A stretch of 64,000 nucleotides of DNA from Pseudomonadota bacterium (GCA_023388355.1 JAEWGI010000064.1:1-64000); one strand, 5' to 3'; positions 8,832 through 19,994 are shown, numbered from the stretch's first letter. Program-made: numbers and translations. Notes: a model not told the origin generated them from the letters alone.

Positions 8832-10088
8832 TCAGCCGTGGATGTTTCGCGTCTGTCCCTCGCCGCGGACGACGAAACGCTCGACGGTCAGCGCTTCCAG
8901 GCCCATCGGGCCGTAGGCGTGCAGGCGGGTGGTGGAGATGCCGATCTCCGCGCCCAGGCCGAGTTCGCCGCCGTCGCTGAAGCGGGAAGAGGCGTTGACC
9001 ATGACCACGGCCGAACGCAGGGCGTGGACGAAGGCGTCGGCGCTGGCCTGGTCCCGGGTGGCGATGACCTCGGTGTGGTCGGAGCCGTGGCGGCGGACGT
9101 GGGCGATCGCGTCGTCCAGCGAGTCGACCACGCGCACCGCGATCACCAGATCGAGGTATTCGGTGTCGTAGTCGCCATCGCCCACCGGGGCGACGTCGGC
9201 CACCAGTTGCCGGGTGGCCGCATCGCCGCGCAGCTCGACGCCGCGCGCGCGCAGCGCGGCGGCCGCGCGCGGCAGGAACGCGGGCGCCGCCACGGCGTGC
9301 ACCAGCAGCGTTTCCAGGGCATTGCAGGCGCTGGGGCGCGACACCTTGCCGTCGACCAGCAGGCGCAGTGCCAGGTCCAGGTCGGCGCTGGCGTCGACGA
9401 ACATGTGGCACACGCCCTTGTAGTGCTTGATCACCGGCACCCGGGCGTGCTCGGCGACGAAGCGGATCAGGCCCTCGCCACCGCGCGGGATGGCCAGGTC
9501 GACGATGTCGGTGAGCTGCAGCAGTTCGACCATGGTTTCCCGGCGCAGGTCGCGGACGATGGTGATCGCGGCGGCGGGAACGCCCGCGGCTTCGAGCGCG
9601 CGGCCGAGCGCGGCGGCAATGGCGAGGTTGGAACGCAGCGCCTCGCTGCCGCCGCGCAGGATCACGCCATTGCCGGCCTTCAGACACAGCGCGGCGGCGT
9701 CGGCGGTGACGTTCGGGCGGGCCTCGTAGATCATCGCCACCACCCCCAGCGGGGTGCGCACGCGCTCGACCCGGATGCCGTTGGGGCGCGTTTCGCGGCG
9801 CGTGACCTGGCCGACCGGATCGGGCAGCGCGGCGACTTCGTGCAGCGCGTCGGCGATGCCGGCCAGGCGGGCGTCGTCCAGGCGCAGGCGGTCGAGCATC
9901 GCGTCGCCCACGCCCTTGTCCCGGGCCGCGGCGAGATCTTCCGCGTTCGCGGCCAGGATCGCCGGGGCGTCGGCCAGCAGCTCGTCGGCCATGGCGCGCA
10001 GCATCGCGTTCCTGGCGTCGGTGGAGAGCAGCGCGACGGCGCGTGCGGCTTCGCGGCAGTCCAGGGCGTGTTGACGGATCTCGGACAT
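8832..10088 (-). CDS. proA: Gamma-glutamyl phosphate reductase
   Basis: ProA reduces gamma-glutamyl phosphate with NADPH to glutamate-5-semialdehyde, the second step of proline synthesis. The 418-residue protein belongs to the aldehyde dehydrogenase superfamily; it shows [19 protein letters not shown], the LRGGSEA segment, and the catalytic cysteine in [14 protein letters not shown], then GTEYLDL-like [15 protein letters not shown]. It follows proB by 48 bases in the same direction and closes the pro/arg gene run. ATG at 10088. Confidence 0.97.
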   Translation of the reverse strand: MSEIRQHALDCREAARAVALLSTDARNAMLRAMADELLADAPAILAANAEDLAAARDKGVGDAMLDRLRLDDARLAGIADALHEVAALPDPVGQVTRRETRPNGIRVERVRTPLGVVAMIYEARPNVTADAAALCLKAGNGVILRGGSEALRSNLAIAAALGRALEAAGVPAAAITIVRDLRRETMVELLQLTDIVDLAIPRGGEGLIRFVAEHARVPVIKHYKGVCHMFVDASADLDLALRLLVDGKVSRPSACNALETLLVHAVAAPAFLPRAAAALRARGVELRGDAATRQLVADVAPVGDGDYDTEYLDLVIAVRVVDSLDDAIAHVRRHGSDHTEVIATRDQASADAFVHALRSAVVMVNASSRFSDGGELGLGAEIGISTTRLHAYGPMGLEALTVERFVVRGEGQTRNIHG

Positions 10089-10136
10089 GGCTGGGCTTGC
10101 TCGTTGGTGGTTGATGGCCGGTGGCTGGTGCGCAGG

Positions 10137-11276
10137 TCAGACCAGGGACAGGTCGTCGCGGTGGATGATGTTGCCGCCATAGCTGTAACCGAGCACGGTT
10201 TCGATCTCGCGCGAGTGGCGGCGGGCGATGCGGCGGATGTCGGCGGCCGAATACTGGCTGACCCCACGGGCCACGCGCGCGCTGCCCTGCCCGTCGCGCA
10301 GCAGGACTTCGACCATGTCGCCGCGCCGGAACTCGCCTTCGACCGCAACCACGCCGCCGGGCAGCAGCGATGCGCCCTTCTCCACCAGCGCGCTGGCGGC
10401 ACCGGCGTCGACGAAGATGCCGCCCGGCTCGGCCGGCGCGTTCTGCAGCCAGTGCTTGCGCACCGCGACCCGGCTGCGCAGGGCGTGGATGCGGGTGCCG
10501 CGCAGGCGGTCGCTGGCCAGGCCCTCCAGGACATCGGCGCGGGTGCCGTTGAACAGCACCGTCGCCACGCCCGCGGCGGAGGCGCGCTGCGCCGCCTCCA
10601 GCTTGGTGCGCATGCCGCCGGTACCGACCGCGCTGCCCGAGCCGCCGGCGGCCGCCAGCAGGGCCGGGGTGAGCCTGGACACCATTTCCACCGGCCGCGC
10701 GTCGGGATGCTGGCGCGGGTCCGCGTCGTACAGGCCGTCGATGTCGGTGGCGATGAACAGCACGTCCGCATCCACCAGCGCGGCCACGATCGCGGCGAGG
10801 TTGTCGTTGTCGCCGAGCTTGAGCTCGTCCACCGAGACGGTGTCGTTCTCGTTGACCACCGGCACCGCGTGATGGCGCAGCAGCGCCGACAGCGTGGCGC
10901 GGGCGTTGAGGTAGCGGCGGCGGTTGCGCAGGTCGTCGTGGGTGAGCAGCACCTGCGCCACCTGGCGGTCGAGCAGCGCCTGCCAGAAGCCGGTCAGCCG
11001 CGCCTGGCCGAGCGCGGCCAGCGCCTGGCGTTCGGCCATCTCCGCGCCTTCGTGGGGCTGCTCGCGCAGGATCGCGCGCCCGGCAGCGACCGCACCCGAC
11101 GAAACCACCACCACTTCGCGCCCGGCGCGGTGCGCGGCGACCACGAATGCCGCGATCGCGCCCGCGTACTCGGTCGACAGCCCGCCGCCGTTGCAGGCCA
11201 GCAGGCTGCTGCCGACCTTGAGCACGGCGCGCCGCCACGGCGGCAGCATCTGTTCGGAGAAGGCATGCGTGGCCAT
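10137..11276 (-). CDS. proB: Glutamate 5-kinase with PUA domain
   Basis: ProB phosphorylates glutamate at the gamma carboxyl, the feedback-inhibited first step of proline synthesis. The 379-residue protein starts with RRAVLKVGSSLLA, has VVVVSSGAVAAGR, VPVVNENDTVS and FGDNDNL-type LGDNDNLAAIVA, GTGGMRTKLEAA (amino-acid kinase domain), and a C-terminal PUA domain (from about residue 285, ending GYSYGGNIIHRDDL). The ATG at 11276 lies 4 bases after the YciI-like stop; an ATG at 11300 is possible but would overlap that gene by 20 bases. Placement after the arg genes suggests shared control of glutamate-derived amino acids. Confidence 0.96.
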   Translation of the reverse strand: MATHAFSEQMLPPWRRAVLKVGSSLLACNGGGLSTEYAGAIAAFVVAAHRAGREVVVVSSGAVAAGRAILREQPHEGAEMAERQALAALGQARLTGFWQALLDRQVAQVLLTHDDLRNRRRYLNARATLSALLRHHAVPVVNENDTVSVDELKLGDNDNLAAIVAALVDADVLFIATDIDGLYDADPRQHPDARPVEMVSRLTPALLAAAGGSGSAVGTGGMRTKLEAAQRASAAGVATVLFNGTRADVLEGLASDRLRGTRIHALRSRVAVRKHWLQNAPAEPGGIFVDAGAASALVEKGASLLPGGVVAVEGEFRRGDMVEVLLRDGQGSARVARGVSQYSAADIRRIARRHSREIETVLGYSYGGNIIHRDDLSLV

Positions 11277-11280
11277 GGCG

Positions 11281-11544
11281 TCAGCGTGCGTTCCACTCAT
11301 GGACGATGAGGTCGGAGGCGCCGCGAAGCACGAGCGGGTCGCGTTCGGCGATCGCGCGCGCCTGGCCCAGGTCGGCTACGCCACGCAGCAGGTAGGCACC
11401 GCCGCTGCGGTCGCTGAAGCCGCCGTTGAGTTCCAGCAGGCCCCGCGCGCGCAGCTCGTCGAGGAAGGCGATATGCGGCGCGATCAGGGCCTCGTCGAAG
11501 CCGGGGCGCCGGGTCAGGATGACCAGGTGGCGGGACGCGCTCAC
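11281..11544 (-). CDS. YciI-family small protein
   Basis: An 87-residue ORF begins with GTG overlapping the argH stop as GTGA and ends 4 bases before proB. Its sequence ([54 protein letters not shown]) matches the YciI-like ferredoxin-fold family, with the typical histidine in PHIAFL and aspartate in ERDPL. The biochemical role of the family is largely unknown; some members are dehydrochlorinase-like. No ATG exists in the frame, and the tight coupling on both sides supports a real gene in the arg-pro operon. Confidence 0.8.
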   Translation of the reverse strand: MSASRHLVILTRRPGFDEALIAPHIAFLDELRARGLLELNGGFSDRSGGAYLLRGVADLGQARAIAERDPLVLRGASDLIVHEWNAR

Positions 11545-12827
11545 AGCGCCTCCCAGCGGGCGCGCAGCAGGTCCAGGCGCAGGTCGGCGGCGGCGCCGGG
11601 CGACGTGCGCGCGGCGAGGCTGGCTTCGGGCGTGCGGCCGCTGGCGTCGGTTCCGGCGGCTGCGGCCCGGTAGGCCTCGCGGAACGGCACGCCCGCGATC
11701 GCGGCCTCCACCGCCACGTCGGTGGCGTACATGCCCGCGTCGATCGCCGCCAGCAGCCGCTCCTGGCGCCACTCGAGATTGCCCAGCAGCGCCGGCAGCA
11801 GCTCCAGCGCCGCCAGGCCGCGGCCGAAGCCGTGGAAGATCGCGCCCTTGGACGCCTGCAGGTCGCGGTGGTAGCCCGAGGGCAGCGACAGCAGCTGTTC
11901 GATCTCGGTGCGCGCGGCGGCCACGCTGGCGTGGGTGGCGCGCATCAGTTCGATCACGTCCGGGTTGCGCTTGTTGGGCATGATCGAACTGCCGGTGGTG
12001 TACTGGGCCGGCAGCGCGACGAAGCCGAATTCGGCGCTGGTGAACAGCGACAGGTCCCAGGCGATGCGGCGCAGGTCGAGGGTCGCGCTGCCGAGCGCTT
12101 CCAGCGCGGCCAGCTCGAACTTGCCGCGCGAGAGCTGCGCGTAGATCGGCGAAACCTGCATCCGCGCGAAGCCCAGCGCGGCGGTGGTGTGCTCGCGGTC
12201 CAGCTTCAGGTTGACGCCGTAGCCGGCGGCGGTGCCCAACGGGTTGCAGTCCACCAGCCCGAGCGTGTCGGTGGCGCGGATGGCGTCGTCGATGAAAGCC
12301 TCCGCCCAGCCGGCCCACCACATGCCCGCCGACGACACCACCGCGCGCTGGATGTGGGTGTAGCCGGGGATCGGCAGCGCCGATTCGGCGGCGGCGCGGT
12401 CCAGCGTTACCTTCGCCACCTCGCGCGAGAGCGAGGCCAGGCGCGCCAGCCTGTCCTTCAGCCACAGGCGCGTGGCGACCAGCACCTGGTCGTTGCGGCT
12501 GCGGCCGGTGTGGATCTTGCGGCCCGGATCGCCGAGGCGCTCGGTCAGGCGCGCCTCGATCGCCGAGTGGCCGTCCTCGTAGCGCTCGTCGAGCACGAAG
12601 CTGCCGCCGCGGAAATCGGCGGCCAGCGCATCGAGCTCGCGCTCGAGCCCGGCCAGCTCGTCGGCGGTGAGGATGCCGGTGCGCTGCAGGCCCTGCGCAT
12701 GCGCGGCGCTGGCCTGGATGTCGTACAGGAAGAACTCGCGGTCGAGGACCACGTCGTCGCCGGCCAGGAAACGCTGGATCTGCGCGTCCACGGCCACGCC
12801 GGGCTTCTGCCACAGGAGGTCGGTCAT
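11541..12827 (-). CDS. argH: Argininosuccinate lyase
   Basis: ArgH cleaves argininosuccinate to arginine and fumarate, the final step of arginine synthesis. The 428-residue protein carries HTGRSRNDQ at 106-114, the catalytic histidine in GYTHIQ (H158), and the superfamily signature [12 protein letters not shown] at 279-290. The ATG at 12827 has AAGGA about 10 bases upstream; the frame remains open to 13043 through an intergenic stretch of GGGACCGGG-like repeats that does not resemble the family. The gene is coupled to the YciI-like ORF by a GTGA overlap. Confidence 0.97.
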   Translation of the reverse strand: MTDLLWQKPGVAVDAQIQRFLAGDDVVLDREFFLYDIQASAAHAQGLQRTGILTADELAGLERELDALAADFRGGSFVLDERYEDGHSAIEARLTERLGDPGRKIHTGRSRNDQVLVATRLWLKDRLARLASLSREVAKVTLDRAAAESALPIPGYTHIQRAVVSSAGMWWAGWAEAFIDDAIRATDTLGLVDCNPLGTAAGYGVNLKLDREHTTAALGFARMQVSPIYAQLSRGKFELAALEALGSATLDLRRIAWDLSLFTSAEFGFVALPAQYTTGSSIMPNKRNPDVIELMRATHASVAAARTEIEQLLSLPSGYHRDLQASKGAIFHGFGRGLAALELLPALLGNLEWRQERLLAAIDAGMYATDVAVEAAIAGVPFREAYRAAAAGTDASGRTPEASLAARTSPGAAADLRLDLLRARWEAL

Positions 12828-13005
12828 GGGGAGGGCATCCTTGAAGCAGGGACCGGGAACCGGAAGCCGGGGACCGGGAAAGGCACGCGGCTTGCGCCGG
12901 CGATCGAGCGGATGCGGGTGGCGGCCGGCGCGGAACGATGCGGGCCGGTCGGGCACGGTAGCCGCCGGTCCCCGGCCTCCGGCCCCCGATTCCGCGCAAA
13001 CGCCA

Positions 13006-13968
13006 TCATGCCCCTTCCTCCAGCCCGATCCCCGCGAATTCATCCAGACCGAACGCCAGATTGATGTTCTGCATCGCCTGGGTTGCCGCGCCCTTGAGCA
13101 GGTTGTCGAGCGTGGACACCACCACCAGGCGCCTGCCGTCCGGGGCCAGGGTGAAACCGCCGATGCCGACTCCGTGGCGGCCGGCGACGTGGCTCACCCA
13201 GGGCGCGGCGTCGGCAACGTCCACCAGCGGCTCGCCCGAATAGCGCTCGCCATAGCGCGCGCGCACCGCTGCGGCGTCCACCGGCTCGCGCAGGTGCATG
13301 TTCACGGTCATGGTGATGCCGCGGAAATGCGGCGCCACGTGCGGCATGAACTCCACCGGCACGCCGAGCTGGCGGGTCACCTCGCGCTCGTGCAGATGGT
13401 CGGTCAGCGCATACGGCATCAGGTTGTCGCGCAGCAGCTCGACGTTGTTCTTGTCCGACGGGGTGGTGCCCGCGCCGGAGTAGCCGGACACGCCGAAGCA
13501 CTGCGGCGGGCCGTCGAGCAGGTCGAGCATCGGTGCGATCGCCAGCTCCATCGCCGTGGCGTAGCAGCCCGGATTGCTGATCCGGCGCTGGCCGTCGTAG
13601 CGCTCCCGGGTCAGCTCCGGCAGCCCGTAGTACCAGCCGTCGTCGAAGCGGTAGTCGGCCGACAGATCGACGATCACGGTGTCGGGCCGCGTGGCCTCCA
13701 GTGCGGCGACGAAGGGCGCCGCCTTGCCGTTGGGCAGGGCCAGCACCACCGCGTCGGCGCCCGCCGCGGCGACCGCGGCCGGATCGAGATTGCGGAAGCG
13801 CAGCTCGCCGCGCCAGGCGTCGTTGTGATCGGAGACCAGCTCGCCGTCGAGCTCGCGCGAGGATACGAACGCCAGTTCCAGGCGCGGGTGCGCGGCCACC
13901 AGCCGGATCAGCTCGCTGCCGGTATGGCCGCGGGCGCCGACGATGCCGATGGACAGGGGTCTGGTCAT
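13006..13968 (-). CDS. argC: N-acetyl-gamma-glutamyl-phosphate reductase
   Basis: ArgC makes N-acetylglutamate semialdehyde from N-acetylglutamyl phosphate with NADPH. The 320-residue protein has the N-terminal Rossmann motif [13 protein letters not shown], the catalytic cysteine C135 in [11 protein letters not shown], and a histidine in [10 protein letters not shown]. The ATG at 13968 overlaps the stop of the upstream acetyltransferase gene as ATGA. A 178-base gap separates it from argH, the longest gap inside this operon. Confidence 0.97.
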   Translation of the reverse strand: MTRPLSIGIVGARGHTGSELIRLVAAHPRLELAFVSSRELDGELVSDHNDAWRGELRFRNLDPAAVAAAGADAVVLALPNGKAAPFVAALEATRPDTVIVDLSADYRFDDGWYYGLPELTRERYDGQRRISNPGCYATAMELAIAPMLDLLDGPPQCFGVSGYSGAGTTPSDKNNVELLRDNLMPYALTDHLHEREVTRQLGVPVEFMPHVAPHFRGITMTVNMHLREPVDAAAVRARYGERYSGEPLVDVADAAPWVSHVAGRHGVGIGGFTLAPDGRRLVVVSTLDNLLKGAATQAMQNINLAFGLDEFAGIGLEEGA

Positions 13969-14579
13969 GCGTGCGCGTCCAGCCGGGACTGCAGGTTCCT
14001 GCGCACGGCCGGCCATTCCGTGTCGAGGATGGAGAACACGACGGTATCGCGCAGCGAACCGTCGGCGTGGCGCGCGGAGCTGCGCAGAACGCCGTCCTGG
14101 CGCGCGCCCAGCCGCGCGATCGCGGCGCGCGAGCGGAAATTGAACCAGCTGGTCTCGAAGCCCACGCACGCGCATGCCATGGCGTCGAAGGCCTGGCCAA
14201 GCAGCAGCAGCTTGCACTCGGTGTTGACCCCCGTGCGCTGCACCCGGGGCGCGTACCAGGTATAGCCGATCAACAGCCGGGGCACTTGCTGGTCCAGGCC
14301 GTAGAAGCGCGTCGTGCCCACGACCGTCCCGGCTGCGTCGCGAACGACGAACGGCAGCACGCGTCCGGCGGCCTGCGCCTCCAGCACGCCTTCGACATAG
14401 GCCTCGACGCGTTCGGGCGCGGGCGCGCTCGTGTACCAGAGCGCATCCAGCCCGCTGCCCTCGAGCGCGGCGCGCAGCTCGGCTGCATGGGTGGCCTGCA
14501 GCGGTTCGAGGCTGGCGTGGCGGCCGGCCAGGCGCGGCACGTCGCGCCATGCGACGGCCATGTCGGCGCCCGTGTTCAT
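13965..14579 (-). CDS. GNAT-family acetyltransferase (RimJ/RimL-like) inside the arg operon
   Basis: The 204-residue protein is a GNAT N-acetyltransferase of the RimL type: [59 protein letters not shown], then the acetyl-CoA loop region [15 protein letters not shown] and [19 protein letters not shown]. It overlaps argB upstream and argC downstream by ATGA, so it is translated with them. Its substrate is unknown; acetylglutamate synthase activity is already provided by the fused ArgB, so it is not needed for that step. An alternative start is the ATG at 14561. Confidence 0.85.
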   Translation of the reverse strand: MNTGADMAVAWRDVPRLAGRHASLEPLQATHAAELRAALEGSGLDALWYTSAPAPERVEAYVEGVLEAQAAGRVLPFVVRDAAGTVVGTTRFYGLDQQVPRLLIGYTWYAPRVQRTGVNTECKLLLLGQAFDAMACACVGFETSWFNFRSRAAIARLGARQDGVLRSSARHADGSLRDTVVFSILDTEWPAVRRNLQSRLDAHA

Positions 14580-15907
14580 GCGGTCGGATCCTCCAGCGTC
14601 GGGGGCTGCGCGGCGCAGTAGGCCACGCAGCGTTCGATCTGCGCGAAGCGCTCGATGCCGTACCAGAACACCTTCCACCTGTCCTGCTTGTAGCAGCCGT
14701 CGGACTCGGCGTAGTAGAAGATGTTGATCTGGTTGTTGTGGCGCGAGCGCCAGAACAGCTGCGGCGTTTCCTCCCGCATCACGTTCCATACCGCGCGCCC
14801 CAGGCCCTCGCCCTGGGCGTCGTCGAGCACCGCGAACTTGTCCAGGTAGACCATGCCGTCCGCCTCGGTGAGGATCACCGCAGCGCGGTAGTTCTCGCTC
14901 ACGTAGGCGCGCAGCAGCGCGGTGCGCTCGAAGTAGTCCGGCGCCAGGCGGCGGCCGAAGCTGCGCTCGATCAGGCCGCGCAGGCGATCGAGGTCGAACG
15001 CGTCCCAACCCGTGCCGCGCAGCACCGTCTCGCCGCGCCGCACCAGGGTGCCCGAGCCCTTGTGGGTGAACAGCTCCTTGGCCAGGTCGGCAGGCCGGGT
15101 GATCGAGACCGACGACTCCAGCGGCAGGTGGTCGAGCAGATCCTTGATCTGCTCGATCTTCACCTTCATGCCACCGTTGAGCCACGGCTGCTGCATCAGG
15201 TGCCCGTACTCGCTCGACAGGTTGATCGAATCGATCAGCTGCCCTTCCGCGTCCAGCAGTCCGCCGGTGCCGGTGAGGAAGATGATCTTGTACGGCTGCA
15301 GCTCGCGCACCAGCTCGTTGGCGGCGAAATCGGCGTTGACGTTGAGGATCTGGCCGCCGGGGGTTTCGCCCAGGCTGGCGATCACCGGGATGGAGCTCGC
15401 CTGCAGGCTCGCCTCGATCGGCGCGAGGTTCACCCGCTTCACCTCGCCGACCAGGCCGTAGGTGTCGCGGTCGAGGTAGTCGGCCTCGAACACGCCGCCG
15501 GTGATCGAGGTCGCGCGCGCCCCGCCCTGCTGCAGTGCCTCCACCAGGGTCAGGTTCGAGGCCTGGAACACGCGGCGAACGATCGCCAGCGCCTCGGGCG
15601 AGGTCACGCGCAGTCCGTTGACGGTCTGCTTCTCGATGCCGGCCGCGGTGAGCTCGGCATCCAGCTGCGGCCCCGCGCCGTGCAGCACGATCGGGGTGAG
15701 CCCCACTTCCTGCAGGAAAGTCAGCGACGAGGTCAGCGCGTCCAGGTCGTCGCGCAGCACCGCGCCGCCGACCTTGACCACGGCGAAGCGCTTGGCGTCG
15801 ACCTGGGAGAAGCGCTTGAGATACTGGCTGATCTCCTTCGCGCTGGCCATGCTCGAAAGCAGGCGCACGATGGTCTGCCGGGTCTGGCGGTTGGCTTCGA
15901 TGTTCAT
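14576..15907 (-). CDS. argB: Bifunctional N-acetylglutamate synthase/kinase (ArgB-NAGS fusion)
   Basis: The 443-residue protein joins an amino-acid kinase domain (about 1-290: [68 protein letters not shown]) to a C-terminal GNAT domain of the vertebrate-like DUF619 type (about 300-443: [67 protein letters not shown]). Such fusions are known from Xanthomonas to catalyse both acetylation of glutamate and its phosphorylation, with arginine inhibition. It overlaps its neighbours on both sides by four bases. ATG at 15907. Confidence 0.95.
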   Translation of the reverse strand: MNIEANRQTRQTIVRLLSSMASAKEISQYLKRFSQVDAKRFAVVKVGGAVLRDDLDALTSSLTFLQEVGLTPIVLHGAGPQLDAELTAAGIEKQTVNGLRVTSPEALAIVRRVFQASNLTLVEALQQGGARATSITGGVFEADYLDRDTYGLVGEVKRVNLAPIEASLQASSIPVIASLGETPGGQILNVNADFAANELVRELQPYKIIFLTGTGGLLDAEGQLIDSINLSSEYGHLMQQPWLNGGMKVKIEQIKDLLDHLPLESSVSITRPADLAKELFTHKGSGTLVRRGETVLRGTGWDAFDLDRLRGLIERSFGRRLAPDYFERTALLRAYVSENYRAAVILTEADGMVYLDKFAVLDDAQGEGLGRAVWNVMREETPQLFWRSRHNNQINIFYYAESDGCYKQDRWKVFWYGIERFAQIERCVAYCAAQPPTLEDPTA

Positions 15908-16998
15908 GCGCTCAGGATGTCGCGGACGATGCCGCCGTAACGTTGCAGTTGTTCGAGCGAAACCCACTCGTCGGCGGTGTGGGCCTGGGCGATATCGCCC
16001 GGGCCGAACACCAGCGCGTTCAGGCCGGCCTGGGAAAACAGCGAGGCCTCGGTCCAGAAGTCCACCGCGTTTCCGATCGGCAGGCCCAGCTCGTCGGCCA
16101 GGTCGCGCGCGGCCAGGCGGCGCTCCTCCGCGGTGGCGGTATCGCCAGCCGGCAGCGACGGGCCGCGGAAGGTTTCCTCGTAGGCCTCCAGCGCATCGGG
16201 CGCGGCGAAGCCGCGGAAGGCCGCGTGCAGCTGGTCGATGTCGTGCGAGGGCAGCGGGCGGAAGCCGAAGCGCACCTCGGCCTCGGGCGCGATCACGTTG
16301 GCCTTGATCCCGCCCTCGACCCGGCCGATGTTGAAGCGCAGCCCGGTCAGCCCGCCGAAGCGGCGGTGCGATTCGAGCCCGACGAAATCCAGCGCGCGGC
16401 TGCTCCAGCGCACCGCGTGGTGCACGGCGCTGGCATCCAGCGCGCCCGCGCCGGAGGCATGCCCGGCGCGTCCGCGGAAGGCCATGCGCACCGCGCTGAT
16501 GCCGCGATGCGCCAGCACCGCCTCGCAGCGCGTCGGTTCGGCCACCACCACGTGGCCGAAACCGTGGTCGCGGGCCAGGAAGGCGGCGATGCAGCGCGGA
16601 TCGTTGGCCTCCTCGTCGCTGCTGAACAGGAACGCGGCGTCGCCCTGCGTGACCTGGGCGGCGGCGATCAGGCCTGCCGCCGCGCCCTTGATGTCGCAGG
16701 CGCCCAGTCCGGTGGCCCGCTCCGCGTCCACGCGCAGAACGTGCGGGTCCGCGCTCCAGTGCGGCGAGGACGGCACCGTGTCCAGGTGCACGTTGAACAG
16801 GCGCGTGGGCGTGCCGCGCACCGCCAGCATCGAGACCGCGCCGGCACCGTGGTCGCAGACCTCGATGCGGAAGTCCGGCAACTGCGCGCGCAGGTAGTCG
16901 AAGATGCCGCCGGTGGTGATCGCGCGCGGCGGATTGCGGGTGTCGAAGGACACCAGCCGCTCCAGGTGCGCGAGGGTGGAAGCAAGCATGTCGGTCAT
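15904..16998 (-). CDS. argE: N-acetyl-L-citrulline deacetylase (ArgE family, M20)
   Basis: In xanthomonads an ArgE-type enzyme removes the acetyl group from N-acetylcitrulline rather than acetylornithine. This 364-residue metal-dependent M20 amidohydrolase shows the first metal site [26 protein letters not shown], the catalytic glutamate pair in LFSSDEEAN, and [11 protein letters not shown] in the lid domain. Near the end [12 protein letters not shown] and [15 protein letters not shown] supply the last metal histidine. The ATG at 16998 gives the family N-terminus. The assignment as citrulline-type rests on the argF' partner in the same cluster. Confidence 0.92.
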   Translation of the reverse strand: MTDMLASTLAHLERLVSFDTRNPPRAITTGGIFDYLRAQLPDFRIEVCDHGAGAVSMLAVRGTPTRLFNVHLDTVPSSPHWSADPHVLRVDAERATGLGACDIKGAAAGLIAAAQVTQGDAAFLFSSDEEANDPRCIAAFLARDHGFGHVVVAEPTRCEAVLAHRGISAVRMAFRGRAGHASGAGALDASAVHHAVRWSSRALDFVGLESHRRFGGLTGLRFNIGRVEGGIKANVIAPEAEVRFGFRPLPSHDIDQLHAAFRGFAAPDALEAYEETFRGPSLPAGDTATAEERRLAARDLADELGLPIGNAVDFWTEASLFSQAGLNALVFGPGDIAQAHTADEWVSLEQLQRYGGIVRDILSA

Positions 16999-17006
16999 CG
17001 GCAGGA

Positions 17007-17450
17007 TCAGTGGGCCGCCGCAGCGGGTTGGTAGAGATCGGGGCGGAAGATTTCCATCAGCGACCGCGGCCGCGACGGGGCGGCGAAGCCGTATCGGGCA
17101 TAGAGCGCGTGGGCGTCGCTGGTGGCCAGCATCAGGCGACGCAGCCCCTGCAGCTGCGGATGCGCCATCACCGCGTCCATCAGTCGGCGGCCATGGCCGC
17201 AACCACGATGCGCGGGCAGCACGAACACGTCGTCCAGGTAGCCGAAGGTCGCGCCATCGCTGGCGACGCGGGCGAAGGCGACCTGGCCGTGGCCGTCGAG
17301 GAAGCCGCCGAAGCACAGCGAGCCGGCGATCGCGCGCTCCACCGTGTCGCGCGGGATGCCGCGCGCCCAGTAGCTGTCCTGCGACAGGAACGCATGGATC
17401 ACGTCCACGTCCAGGTCGGCGCGGTCGGTGCTGACGCGAAGCACGCTCAC
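17007..17450 (-). CDS. GNAT-family acetyltransferase between argG and argE
   Basis: The 147-residue protein is a single GNAT domain with [22 protein letters not shown], the acetyl-CoA loop [19 protein letters not shown] and a closing [17 protein letters not shown]. The family position equals the acetyltransferase seen in Xanthomonas arg clusters. Substrate unknown. The GTG at 17450 is chosen because the family homology begins there (VSVLRVSTD); a GTG at 17498 would add an Ala-rich tail. It ends 8 bases before the deacetylase start. Confidence 0.8.
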   Translation of the reverse strand: MSVLRVSTDRADLDVDVIHAFLSQDSYWARGIPRDTVERAIAGSLCFGGFLDGHGQVAFARVASDGATFGYLDDVFVLPAHRGCGHGRRLMDAVMAHPQLQGLRRLMLATSDAHALYARYGFAAPSRPRSLMEIFRPDLYQPAAAAH

Positions 17451-17534
17451 GGCCGCAGCACCGATGGCGGCCGCAGCGCTTCGCTGCCTGCACGGCACGA
17501 CTGCCGATATGCGTTCGCGTTCATCCCCATCGCC

Positions 17535-18737
17535 TCAGCGGTTGACCTCGGCCCACAGCGTGCTGCTCATCCCGAACAGCTTGATGAAGCCCTCGGCCTC
17601 CTCCACACCCCAGTCGGCCGACTGCGCGTAGGTGGCGCCCTTGGAATGCAGCAGGTGCGGCGACTTCACCGCCACCGCGTCGACCCGCCCGCCGCGCGTT
17701 TCCAGCACGACCTCGCCGTTGACCCTGCCCTGCGAGGACGCCAGGAACGCCTCCAGGTCGGCCTTGAGCGGATCGTGGAAGAAGCCCTCGTACACCAGCT
17801 CCACCCACTTGCGCGCGACCTCGGGCTTGAAGCGGTTCTGCTGCTTGCTCAGCACCGCTTCCTCCAGCGCGCGATGCGCCGACAGCAGCGCCACCAGGCC
17901 CGGCGCCTCGTACACGATCCGGCCCTTGAGCCCGATCACCGTGTCGCCGGTGTACATGCCGCGGCCCACGCCATACTGCGAGAACAGCCTGTTGAGCCGG
18001 GCCAGGATCTGCTCGCCCGGAAGCGGCTTGCCGTCGAGCTCCACCGCCTCGCCTTCGACGAACTTCAGCACCACCGTCAGCGGCTCCACCGGCCAGGCGC
18101 TGCGAGGCGCGCACCAGCCGCGCGCGCCCTCGCCCGGGGTTTCCCACTGATCGATCTCGCCGCCGGACATGGTCACGCCCAGCAGGTTCTCGTTGATGGT
18201 GTAGGCCTTCTGCTTGGCGCGCACGCCGAAGCCGCGCTGCTCGAGGTAGGCCTGCTCGTAGGCGCGGGTCTGGGTGTGCTCCTTCTGGATCTCGCGGATC
18301 GGGGCGACGATCCGGTAGTCGCCCTGCGACTTCACCGCCAGGTCGAAGCGCACCTGGTCGTTGCCCATGCCGGTGCAACCGTGGGCGATGGCGTTGGTGC
18401 CCAGCTCGGCCGCGCGCGCCAGCGCCGCGTCGACGATCAGGTAGCGGTCCGACACCAGCAGCGGGTACTGGCCCTGGTAGCCCTCGCCCGCCCATACGAA
18501 GGGCTTGACGAAATCGCTCCAAAGCGCCGGCCCGCCGTCGACGGTGACATGGCTGGCCACGCCCAGCTCGGCCGCGCGCTTCTCGATGAATTCGCGCTCG
18601 TCGGCATCCACCCCGCCGGTATCGGCGAACACCGTATGCACCTTCCAGCCGCGCTCCTGCAGCCAGGGGACGCAGAAGCTGGTGTCGAGGCCGCCGGAGA
18701 AGGCGAGGACGATGTCTTTGGAATCGGACGCGGTCAT
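17535..18737 (-). CDS. argG: Argininosuccinate synthase
   Basis: ArgG joins citrulline and aspartate using ATP. The 400-residue protein has the PP-loop motif [10 protein letters not shown] near residue 12-20, [13 protein letters not shown], and the citrulline and aspartate contacts in the [11 protein letters not shown] and EAPGLVALL segments. In this pathway it receives free citrulline from the ArgE-type deacetylase. ATG at 18737; SD is weak. It is separated from argF' by 145 bases that contain a hairpin repeat, so read-through may be partial. Confidence 0.96.
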   Translation of the reverse strand: MTASDSKDIVLAFSGGLDTSFCVPWLQERGWKVHTVFADTGGVDADEREFIEKRAAELGVASHVTVDGGPALWSDFVKPFVWAGEGYQGQYPLLVSDRYLIVDAALARAAELGTNAIAHGCTGMGNDQVRFDLAVKSQGDYRIVAPIREIQKEHTQTRAYEQAYLEQRGFGVRAKQKAYTINENLLGVTMSGGEIDQWETPGEGARGWCAPRSAWPVEPLTVVLKFVEGEAVELDGKPLPGEQILARLNRLFSQYGVGRGMYTGDTVIGLKGRIVYEAPGLVALLSAHRALEEAVLSKQQNRFKPEVARKWVELVYEGFFHDPLKADLEAFLASSQGRVNGEVVLETRGGRVDAVAVKSPHLLHSKGATYAQSADWGVEEAEGFIKLFGMSSTLWAEVNR

Positions 18738-18756
18738 GTCGAAGTCTCGGTTTGAG

Positions 18757-18869
18757 CCCCCTCCCCCGCTTGCGGGGGAGGGTTGGGGTGGGGGCAAGGG
18801 ACGGGGTGGAACTTTCCGGAGGCCGTTTGCCCCCATCCCGGCCTTCCCCCGCACGCGGGGGGAAGGAGC
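18757..18869. repeat. Hairpin repeat between argF' and argG
   Basis: CCCTCCCCCGCTTGCGGGGGAGGG followed by TTGGGGTGGGGGCA, a short spacer, then GTTTGCCCCCATCCCGGCC and CTTCCCCCGCACGCGGGG. The two halves are inverted copies of one another. It belongs to the same family as the blocks at 22243, 24088 and 8051. It may act as a transcript-processing or attenuation hairpin inside the arg operon. Confidence 0.75.
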
Positions 18870-18882
18870 AAAGCAGGAAGCG

Positions 18883-19887
18883 CTACGGCTGCACCAGCGC
18901 GGCCATCACCGCCTTCTGCACGTGCAGCCGGTTCTCCGCCTCCTCGATAGCGATGCAGTTGGGCGAGTCCATGACCGCGTCGGTCGCCTTGACGTTGCGG
19001 CGCAGCGGCAGGCAGTGGCTGAAGACGCCGTTGCGGGTCAGGGCCATCTTGCGCTCGTCGACGATGAAATCCTTGAAGCGGTCGCGGATCGGCTTCTCCG
19101 GCGCCCAGTTGCCGAAGTACGGTAGCGCGCCCCAGCTCTTGGCGTAGACCGCGTCGGCGCCGGCGTAGGCGCTGTCGATGTCGTGGCTGACCTGGAAGGA
19201 GCCGCCGCTCTCGGCGACGTTGTCCTGCGCCCAGCCCATGTAGCGCTCGTCGAGCACGTATTCGGGCGTGGGGCACAGCAGGGTCACGTCCATGCCCAGG
19301 CGGGTGGCGATGGTCAGCGCCGAGTTGGCGACAGCGGTGTTGAGCGGCTTGGGGTGGTAGGTCCAGGTCAGGACGTACTTCTTCCCCCGCAGGTCGCTGG
19401 TGCCGAAATGCTCCTGCAGGGCCAGCGCATGCGCCAGTTCCTGGCAGGGGTGGGTGATCGTCTCCATGTTGATCACCGGTACCGTGGAGTACCTGGCGAA
19501 CGCCTTGAGCACGACGTCCTGGCGGTCGTACTGCCAGTCGACGAATTTCGGGAACGCGCGCACGCCGATCAGGTCCACGTAGCGCGCCAGCACGCGCGCG
19601 ACTTCCGCGATGTGCTCCTCGGTGTCGCCGTCCATCACCGTGCCCAGGTCGAACTCGATCGGCCAGGCGTCCTTGCCCGGCTGCAGCACGATCGCGTGGC
19701 CGCCGAGCTGGAACGCGCCAAGCTCGAAGCTGGTGCGGGTGCGCATCGAGGGATTGAAGAACACCAGCGCGATCGAGCGCCCCTTGAGCGCGTCGCCCAG
19801 GCGCTCGCGCTTGAACAGCGCGGCCTGCGCCAGCAGCGCGTCCAGCTCGGCGCGGCTCCAGTCCTGGGTGTTGAGGAAATGCTTCAT
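18883..19887 (-). CDS. argF: N-acetylornithine carbamoyltransferase (ArgF')
   Basis: This enzyme carbamoylates N-acetylornithine to N-acetylcitrulline, the distinctive step of the xanthomonad arginine route. The 334-residue protein has the carbamoyl-phosphate loop [13 protein letters not shown] (45-57) instead of the usual [15 protein letters not shown] (146-154), the [10 protein letters not shown] stretch (291-300) whose lysine matches the carboxylated K302 reported for the Xanthomonas enzyme, and the proline-rich [11 protein letters not shown] segment. No ordinary ornithine carbamoyltransferase is visible. First gene of the arg-pro run; a hairpin leader precedes it. Confidence 0.95.
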   Translation of the reverse strand: MKHFLNTQDWSRAELDALLAQAALFKRERLGDALKGRSIALVFFNPSMRTRTSFELGAFQLGGHAIVLQPGKDAWPIEFDLGTVMDGDTEEHIAEVARVLARYVDLIGVRAFPKFVDWQYDRQDVVLKAFARYSTVPVINMETITHPCQELAHALALQEHFGTSDLRGKKYVLTWTYHPKPLNTAVANSALTIATRLGMDVTLLCPTPEYVLDERYMGWAQDNVAESGGSFQVSHDIDSAYAGADAVYAKSWGALPYFGNWAPEKPIRDRFKDFIVDERKMALTRNGVFSHCLPLRRNVKATDAVMDSPNCIAIEEAENRLHVQKAVMAALVQP

Positions 19888-19932
19888 CTCGGTGTCCGTG
19901 TGGATGATCGGTGGATACGGCCTTCAGAAACG

Positions 19933-19993
19933 AAAAAACCCAGCCTCTGGCTGGGTTCCGGCATGACGGCGAGGTACGTCCGGTCGGCCCAGC
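19933..19993 (-). promoter_or_regulatory. Candidate transcription attenuator in the argF' leader
   Basis: On the minus strand AACCCAGCC (19957-19949), loop AGA, GGCTGGGTT (19945-19937) and a T run to 19933 form an intrinsic terminator only 46 bases before argF'. A GCTGGG at 19993-19988 can pair with CCCAGC of the terminator's first arm, giving an alternative antiterminator. The terminator is nearly 190 bases past the preceding gene, which argues against it being merely that gene's end. It could still be a plain terminator with the argF' promoter after it. Confidence 0.5.
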
Positions 19994-19994
19994 T

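Noticed and set aside
8374..11309. Very long open frames on both strands over proBA and the repeats
   Set aside because: GC-rich shadow frames; they cross repeats and real genes and contain no recognised domain.
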